Positions 59,439 through 64,000 of a stretch of DNA of 64,000 bases are shown one piece after another. The position numbers and the translations under genes are program-made. The notes beneath the pieces were generated by a model that saw only the letters and a program-made list of their open reading frames with translations, was not told the origin of the DNA and made no database searches. Each line of letters starts with the position of its first letter. Position 1 is the first letter of the stretch. Origin of the DNA: UBA1206 sp045600105 (GTDB lineage Bacteria > Bacillota > Clostridia > Oscillospirales > CAG-382); the NCBI GenBank assembly GCA_045600105.1, contig JAZRXG010000042.1, positions 1 to 64,000 on the forward strand, in the 5' to 3' direction.

Positions 59439-60137
59439 TTATTCTATGAGCGTGCCGACGTTTTCGCCCCTGATGGCGCGGAAAATGTTCTCCGGATCGG
59501 CAAGGCTGAAGAGAAGCACCTTGACGTTGTTCTCTCTGCCGAGGGATGCCGCGGTCTGGTCAATGACGCCGAGGTTGTTTTCGAGTATGGTATCATAGCT
59601 TACTTTATCGAATCTGACCGCGTCGGGGTATTTGTTGGGATCCTTGTCGTATACGCCGTCGACCGCCTTTGCCGAAAGGATGACGTCAACGCCGAGCTCG
59701 GCTGCTCTGAGCATCATGCCGGTGTCGGTGGAGAAGAACGGATAGCCGACGCCGCAGGCGCAGAGGACGACTTTGCCCTCGTTCATATACTGTCTTGCTT
59801 TGGACTGCGAATAGGTCTCGCAGAACTGTTCGACGGGAACGGCGGAAAGCACTTTTGCGCAAAGTCCCGCTTTTTCGAGGTAATCCTGCATACCGAGGCA
59901 GTTGATGAGGGTCGCGAGCATGCCCATGTGGTCGGCTCTTACGCGTTCGACGCTTATGTCCTTCTGACGCGCGCCTCTCCATATATTGCCGCCGCCGATG
60001 ACGATGGCGATCTTGGCGCCGTTGTCGACGCATTTTTTGATCTGTGACGCCACCTCCGCGAGGAACGAGCCGTCGAGTATGCCGTTTTTGCCGGAAAGCG
60101 CTTCTCCGGAAAGTTTGATGAGTGCGCTGTTGTACAT
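59439..60137 (-). CDS. pyrH: UMP kinase
   Basis: 232 residues. The ATG at 60137 (MYNSALIKLSG) is preferred; a TTG three codons earlier abuts the ribosome binding site. Amino acid kinase fold with LIKLSGEALSG, AIVIGGGNIWRGA, ILSAKAVDGVYDKDPNK and the C-terminal IRGENVGTLI. It phosphorylates UMP to UDP and is allosterically regulated by UTP/GTP in bacteria. pyrH-frr order is nearly universal. Confidence 0.97.
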   Translation of the reverse strand: MYNSALIKLSGEALSGKNGILDGSFLAEVASQIKKCVDNGAKIAIVIGGGNIWRGARQKDISVERVRADHMGMLATLINCLGMQDYLEKAGLCAKVLSAVPVEQFCETYSQSKARQYMNEGKVVLCACGVGYPFFSTDTGMMLRAAELGVDVILSAKAVDGVYDKDPNKYPDAVRFDKVSYDTILENNLGVIDQTAASLGRENNVKVLLFSLADPENIFRAIRGENVGTLIE

Positions 60138-60160
60138 GGAAATCAACCTCTCAATCTATA

Positions 60161-61003
60161 TCAGTCTGTTAAAAAATCATATTTTTCGTCAAGAAAATCA
60201 GTCCATCCGACCCTCCACGCGGTGTACGGCGACACCGAAAGCAGCTCAAGGTCGTCGTTCCCGTGGTTCATGACGTCGTTCGGGAAAATGCTTTTGAATT
60301 TCTGTTCTTTTTCGTCGGTCACGTTCGGAACGTACAGGTCCTTCGCGCCGAAAAGATGGAGTATCTCGTGCGCGTAGGTATAAGGAGTATCCGCGTATTC
60401 GTAATCCTCGTTTTCGGTGTGGAACACGACGCAGCGTTCGGTCACATAGTCTTCCCAATCGGAATACGCCTTGTCGCAGCACACCGCGAAGCTTCTTTCG
60501 TCGGCAATGACGTGAAAGACGACGAAATACGAATCATACCCCGAAAGGTCGTGCTTTGCGTTCACGTACTCCGCAAGGCTGCCGTAGGACGTGTTTTCAA
60601 AAACCGAGTTCGTCCACTCGGTGCTGCGCAGCAGCGTGTCGGCGATGCCGCAGTAAAGCGTCTCGGCACCGTCTTCGCCCGACGGCACTATCTCGAGCTC
60701 CGCGTTGTAAAGCGGTGCCGTTCTTTCGAGGAAAGAGATCGCCGCCTTTTCGGCTTCAAGGGAGCCTTCGATTTTTTCCGCCGTCCATTCGGCGTTGTCG
60801 CGGCTCACGAACACGTCGATAAGCAGGCATCTGCCCGCAAGCTCCGACGCGCTCCCGAACGAAGTCGGCGTGTCTTTCGGAGAACGTGAGTGTTCGTCCT
60901 GGGACGGTATATCTTCCGACGCCGCGGTGCCCCCGTCATTCGCGCACGAAAGTGCCGAAAGCGCGATGACAAGCGCCAAAAACGTCAAAAAAATCTTTTT
61001 CAT
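60161..61003 (-). CDS. Metzincin-like zinc metalloprotease lipoprotein
   Basis: 280 residues. Signal MKKIFLTFLALVIALSALS with Cys20 in an LSC lipobox, so it should be lipid-anchored outside the membrane. After an acidic linker (about 21-50), a domain ends with HEILHLFGAKD (about 211-221), the HExxHxxGxxD zinc motif of metzincins. NDVMNHG about 25 residues later is a candidate Met-turn. Four cysteines lie between. There is no obvious ribosome binding site; a TATAAT is only three bases upstream of the ATG. It sits between a DUF2344 gene and pyrH, an unusual place for a secreted protease. Likely a peptidase, though substrate and activity are unknown. Confidence 0.75.
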   Translation of the reverse strand: MKKIFLTFLALVIALSALSCANDGGTAASEDIPSQDEHSRSPKDTPTSFGSASELAGRCLLIDVFVSRDNAEWTAEKIEGSLEAEKAAISFLERTAPLYNAELEIVPSGEDGAETLYCGIADTLLRSTEWTNSVFENTSYGSLAEYVNAKHDLSGYDSYFVVFHVIADERSFAVCCDKAYSDWEDYVTERCVVFHTENEDYEYADTPYTYAHEILHLFGAKDLYVPNVTDEKEQKFKSIFPNDVMNHGNDDLELLSVSPYTAWRVGWTDFLDEKYDFLTD

Positions 61004-61052
61004 AATATTATATCATCCCGTTTTCAATAAAGCAAGAATATTTTTGGCAAAT

Positions 61053-61682
61053 TCAGGCGATAGGCGTCCCGTCGGCAAGCAAAAGCGAAAGTCTTCTGAT
61101 CCTGCAGTCGGTTATCCTGTCACCGAGGAAGTCCGAAATATACTTTACGTTGAGATGCTCGCCGCTTCCGCACGAGGCACGCAGCCTCATCCTCACGCCG
61201 TTCCCGGCGTCCTCAAACGACTTTTCTTTTATGAGTCCCGAGATATCCTCGGATCTGTCGCCTTTTTTGCTCTTTTTGAGCACGGTTATCTCGCCGGAGA
61301 GCGCTTCCTCAATGGCTTTTGCGTCAAGGGAGGTTTCGAAAAACACGTCGTAATCGGCAAGAGCGAGGTCGCCGAGCTTACATTCCGGGCAGACCGCTCT
61401 GACTATTGGCAGGCAGTCGGGGAAAGCGGCGCGGAGCTTTTCGGTTATTTCCTCGTAGGGCTGACCGTCTTCGGCAAAGAAATCGAACACCTCGAACTCG
61501 CTTTCCTGATACACCGAAAGGGGCGACGCGAAGGTCAGCTTGATGTGCGGATTGAAGCCCTCGGTATACTGCGGGCCGACTCCGCTTCTGACGAGCGATC
61601 TGAACACGGTTCTCTGCAGGTCAAGATGCGATATGTAGGCGGAAACGCCGTTTTTCTTGAATACGACTCTTACGGGCAGCAT
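61053..61682 (-). CDS. Radical-SAM-linked protein, TIGR03936/DUF2344 family
   Basis: 209 residues. ATG at 61682 is preceded by GGAGG and begins MLPVRVVFKKNGVSAYISHL. ISHLDLQRTVFRSLVRSGV and YTEGFNPHIKLTFASPLSV are the conserved blocks of this family, which is encoded next to or fused with TIGR03960 radical SAM proteins. Biochemical function is unknown. Overlaps the upstream radical SAM gene by 13 bases. Confidence 0.92.
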   Translation of the reverse strand: MLPVRVVFKKNGVSAYISHLDLQRTVFRSLVRSGVGPQYTEGFNPHIKLTFASPLSVYQESEFEVFDFFAEDGQPYEEITEKLRAAFPDCLPIVRAVCPECKLGDLALADYDVFFETSLDAKAIEEALSGEITVLKKSKKGDRSEDISGLIKEKSFEDAGNGVRMRLRASCGSGEHLNVKYISDFLGDRITDCRIRRLSLLLADGTPIA

Positions 61683-63508
61683 CTTTTTTCGCCTCCCATT
61701 TTGCTTGCTCCGCACGCGGAGCATTTGGTGCGGCAGTCGGGCGTGGTCTCGCCGCACTGCGCTTTTTTCGCCTCGCGCACGAGGAATTCCTTGGAAACTC
61801 CGCACGAGATATGATCCCACGGGAGCACTTCGTCAAATCCTCTGCGTCTGTTGGCGTAGAACGCGGGATCGATGCCGACCGACGCGAAAATATCGTTCCA
61901 GTTTTCGTGCGAGAAGAACTCGTCCCAGCCGTCGAATCTCTGTCCCCTTCTGACCGCCTCGGCTATCGCGGCGGAAAGCCGTCTGTCGCCCGACGCGAAC
62001 ACGGCTTCGAGATGCGATACCTCTGCCGTGTGGTAGTTGTAAGTTATCTTGCGGCTCCTTATTTCGCCTTTCAGCAGCTGCTGCTTGCGTTTGAGCTCCT
62101 CGATGCTGTCCTGCGGTTCCCATTGGAACGGCGTGAACGGCTTGGGCACGAAGCAGGAGACCGACACGGTGACGTTGAACGCCTTTCCGTTTCTGCCGCC
62201 CGCGTAAAACTCGTTCACGATATTTCCCGCGAGCGACGCGATGCCCTTGATATCGTCGTCGGTCTCGGTGGGAAGCCCGTTCATGAAATAAAGCTTGATG
62301 TTCTGTCTGCCGTTCTCGAACGCCATGCGGCAGGAGTTGATTATCTCGTCTTCGGTTATGTTCTTGTTTATGACGTCGCGCAGTCTCTGCGTTCCCGCTT
62401 CCGGAGCGAAGGTGAGGCCCGACTTGCGGACTGACATCACCTTCTGCATGAGCTCGGCGTAGAAGGCGTCTATCCTCATCGACGGCAGCGAAAGGCTGAC
62501 GTTCTTTTTCTCGGTCCACTCGAGCAGAGTGTCGACGAGCTTATCTATTTTGGTGTAATCGGATATCGAAAGCGAAGAAAGCGACATTTCGTCGTATCCC
62601 GTGTTGTCAAAGCTTTCTCTGGCGCATTTGTCAAGCACTTCCACTGACTTTTCACGGTAAGGACGGTACACCATTCCCGCCTGACAGAAACGGCAGCCCC
62701 TTATGCAGCCGCGGAAGACCTCGAGCGTTATTCTGTCGTGCACGGCTTCGATGAAAGGCATTTCGAATTTCGTGGGGAAAGGCGCCTTGTCGAGGTCCTT
62801 GATTATGCGTTTTCTGACCGTCTTCGGCACGTCCTCGTACTTGGGTCCGACGCGTTTCACCGTTCCGTCTTCGTTGTACGACACATCATAAAGCGACGGA
62901 ACATAGGTGCCCTCGATATGCGACGCGAGACGCAGGAACTCGGCTTTGGAAAGTCCTTTCGCCTTGCAGTCGCGGTAAAGGTCGGCGATCTCGGGCAGAT
63001 GCTCTTCGCCCTCGCCTATCGAGAAAAGGTCAAAGAAATCGGCGACGGGCTCGGGGTTATAGGCGCAAGGTCCTCCGCCGATGATAAGCGGAAAAGAATC
63101 GTCTCTGTCCTTTGCGAACCACGGGATGCCCGCGAGGTCGAGCATATTGACGGCGTTGGTGTACGAAAGCTCGTACTGGAGCGTGAACGCCACGATGTCG
63201 AAATCGCGGAGAGAGTCGCCGCTTTCGAGCGCGTAAAGCGGAAGACCGTTTTCACGCAGAAGCTTTTCATAGTCGTCCCACGGGGCGTAGGCGCGTTCGC
63301 ACCACAGATAGTCACGCGAGTTGAGGCAGTGCATGAGTATCTTGACGCCGAGGTTCGACATACCGATTTCGTAGGTATCGGGAAAGCAGAAGCACATTCT
63401 GACGTCCACGGCGTTTTTGTCTTTATATGTGCAGCCGAATTCGCCGCCGGTATAGCGTCCGGGACGTTCGACTTTTTTGAGCAGCGAAAGGTATTCGTCT
63501 TTTATCAT
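61670..63508 (-). CDS. TIGR03960-family B12-binding/radical SAM protein
   Basis: 612 residues. An N-terminal B12-binding-like domain (CFCFPDTYEIGMSNLGVKIL) leads to a radical SAM core with RGCIRGCRFCQAGMVYRP (CxxxCxxC, about 264-280), SSLSISDYTKIDKL and LTFAPEAGTQRLRDVINKN. A cysteine-rich C-terminus (CGETTPDCRTKCSACG, then CC near the end) may hold another cluster or metal. The family always accompanies TIGR03936 proteins; its substrate is unknown. The start overlaps the uvrA stop by four bases. Confidence 0.93.
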   Translation of the reverse strand: MIKDEYLSLLKKVERPGRYTGGEFGCTYKDKNAVDVRMCFCFPDTYEIGMSNLGVKILMHCLNSRDYLWCERAYAPWDDYEKLLRENGLPLYALESGDSLRDFDIVAFTLQYELSYTNAVNMLDLAGIPWFAKDRDDSFPLIIGGGPCAYNPEPVADFFDLFSIGEGEEHLPEIADLYRDCKAKGLSKAEFLRLASHIEGTYVPSLYDVSYNEDGTVKRVGPKYEDVPKTVRKRIIKDLDKAPFPTKFEMPFIEAVHDRITLEVFRGCIRGCRFCQAGMVYRPYREKSVEVLDKCARESFDNTGYDEMSLSSLSISDYTKIDKLVDTLLEWTEKKNVSLSLPSMRIDAFYAELMQKVMSVRKSGLTFAPEAGTQRLRDVINKNITEDEIINSCRMAFENGRQNIKLYFMNGLPTETDDDIKGIASLAGNIVNEFYAGGRNGKAFNVTVSVSCFVPKPFTPFQWEPQDSIEELKRKQQLLKGEIRSRKITYNYHTAEVSHLEAVFASGDRRLSAAIAEAVRRGQRFDGWDEFFSHENWNDIFASVGIDPAFYANRRRGFDEVLPWDHISCGVSKEFLVREAKKAQCGETTPDCRTKCSACGASKMGGEKRCCP

Positions 63509-64000
63509 TTTCTTTCAAGCACCTCTTTCAGATATATTCCCGTCACGGAGTCCTTCGACGCCGCTATTTCCTCGGGAGTGCCTTCGGCAATGACCCTGCC
63601 GCCGGCGTCGCCGCCGTCGGGACCGAGGTCGATGATATAATCCGCGGTCTTGATGAGGTCAAGGTTGTGTTCAATGACTATCACGGTATTGCCCGTGTCA
63701 ACGAGCTTCTGCAGGACTTCGCCGAGCTTGTCGACGTCGGCGGTATGAAGCCCCGTGGTGGGCTCGTCGAGTATATAGAGCGTTTTGCCCGTGGAACGCT
63801 TCGAAAGCTCGGTCGCGAGCTTGACTCTCTGCGCTTCGCCGCCCGAAAGCGTGGTGGACGACTGCCCTATCTTGATATATCCGAGTCCGACCTCCGAAAG
63901 CGTCGCGAGCTTGCGGTAGATGGACGGATAGTTGCGGAAAAATTCCATGCCCTCGTCAACGGTCATTTCGAGCACGTCGTATATCGACTTGCCCTTGTAT
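63505..64000 (-). CDS. uvrA: Excinuclease ABC subunit A, C-terminal part
   Basis: The gene runs off the right edge, so only the last about 165 residues are visible. IYDVLEMTVDEGMEFF, the ABC signature TLSGGEAQRVKLATELSK, Walker B TLYILDEPTTGLH and VIVIEHNLDLIKTADYIIDL are those of the second ATPase domain of UvrA, the damage-recognition subunit of nucleotide excision repair. It ends with ERK and overlaps the TIGR03960 gene by ATGA. Confidence 0.97.
   Translation of the reverse strand, partial: YKGKSIYDVLEMTVDEGMEFFRNYPSIYRKLATLSEVGLGYIKIGQSSTTLSGGEAQRVKLATELSKRSTGKTLYILDEPTTGLHTADVDKLGEVLQKLVDTGNTVIVIEHNLDLIKTADYIIDLGPDGGDAGGRVIAEGTPEEIAASKDSVTGIYLKEVLERK

Overview
The window looks like chromosome of a Gram-positive, low-redundancy Clostridia-type gut anaerobe, probably Oscillospirales/Ruminococcus-like. 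The evidence is PolC, AddAB, SpoIIR (engulfment-stage sporulation signalling), the MEP isoprenoid pathway, the pyrH-frr-uppS-cdsA-dxr-rseP-ispG-polC gene order, a dockerin-bearing secreted protein, and a sortase-type anchor on another. TGA is used as a normal stop. Species cannot be named from the sequence alone. I see no tRNA, rRNA, IS element, prophage or CRISPR array.

Layout. 1-7.3 kb (+ strand): surface and secreted proteins, namely the tail of a sortase-anchored protein, a small membrane-anchored protein, a 1583-residue dockerin protein and an orphan gene that lacks a convincing start. 7.4-10.4 kb: a divergent pair, an N-acylglucosamine 2-epimerase-family enzyme and a metallo-beta-lactamase-fold hydrolase, each with its own promoter. 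10.5-19.7 kb (+): housekeeping run alaS-hinT, a palindromic spacer, then comEC-holA-rnmV-like-mtaB-unknown. 19.7-24.9 kb (-): a tight four-gene operon (TIM-barrel isomerase/epimerase, FAD oxidoreductase, GH123-like glycosidase, NahK-like sugar kinase) that reads as an amino-sugar salvage module. 25-29 kb (-): two paralogous solute-binding lipoproteins with a ThuA-like gene between them, no permeases nearby. 29-35.9 kb (-): oppBCDFA peptide transporter; OppC carries a large extracytoplasmic insertion. 36-39.2 kb: malQ with a 74-residue protein gene (-), divergent from pfkA and a small membrane protein gene (+).

39.2-48 kb: a 420-bp mosaic palindromic repeat element, then the leftward operon spoIIR-addB-addA-small ORF-yfcE. 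48-64 kb (-): long envelope/replication/translation run uvrA(partial)-radical SAM-DUF2344-metzincin-like lipoprotein-pyrH-frr-uppS-cdsA-dxr-rseP-ispG-polC-PHP phosphatase-ispE, mostly with overlapping stops and starts.

Most of the content is ordinary core genome. The observations that stand out are: the OppC permease with InlB-type repeats and calcium-loop motifs inserted between TM1 and the permease domain; the GTGATGT/ACATCAC palindromic array after yfcE; the duplicated solute-binding-protein units with matching promoters and terminators; the GH123/kinase operon; and a metzincin-like lipoprotein wedged ahead of pyrH.
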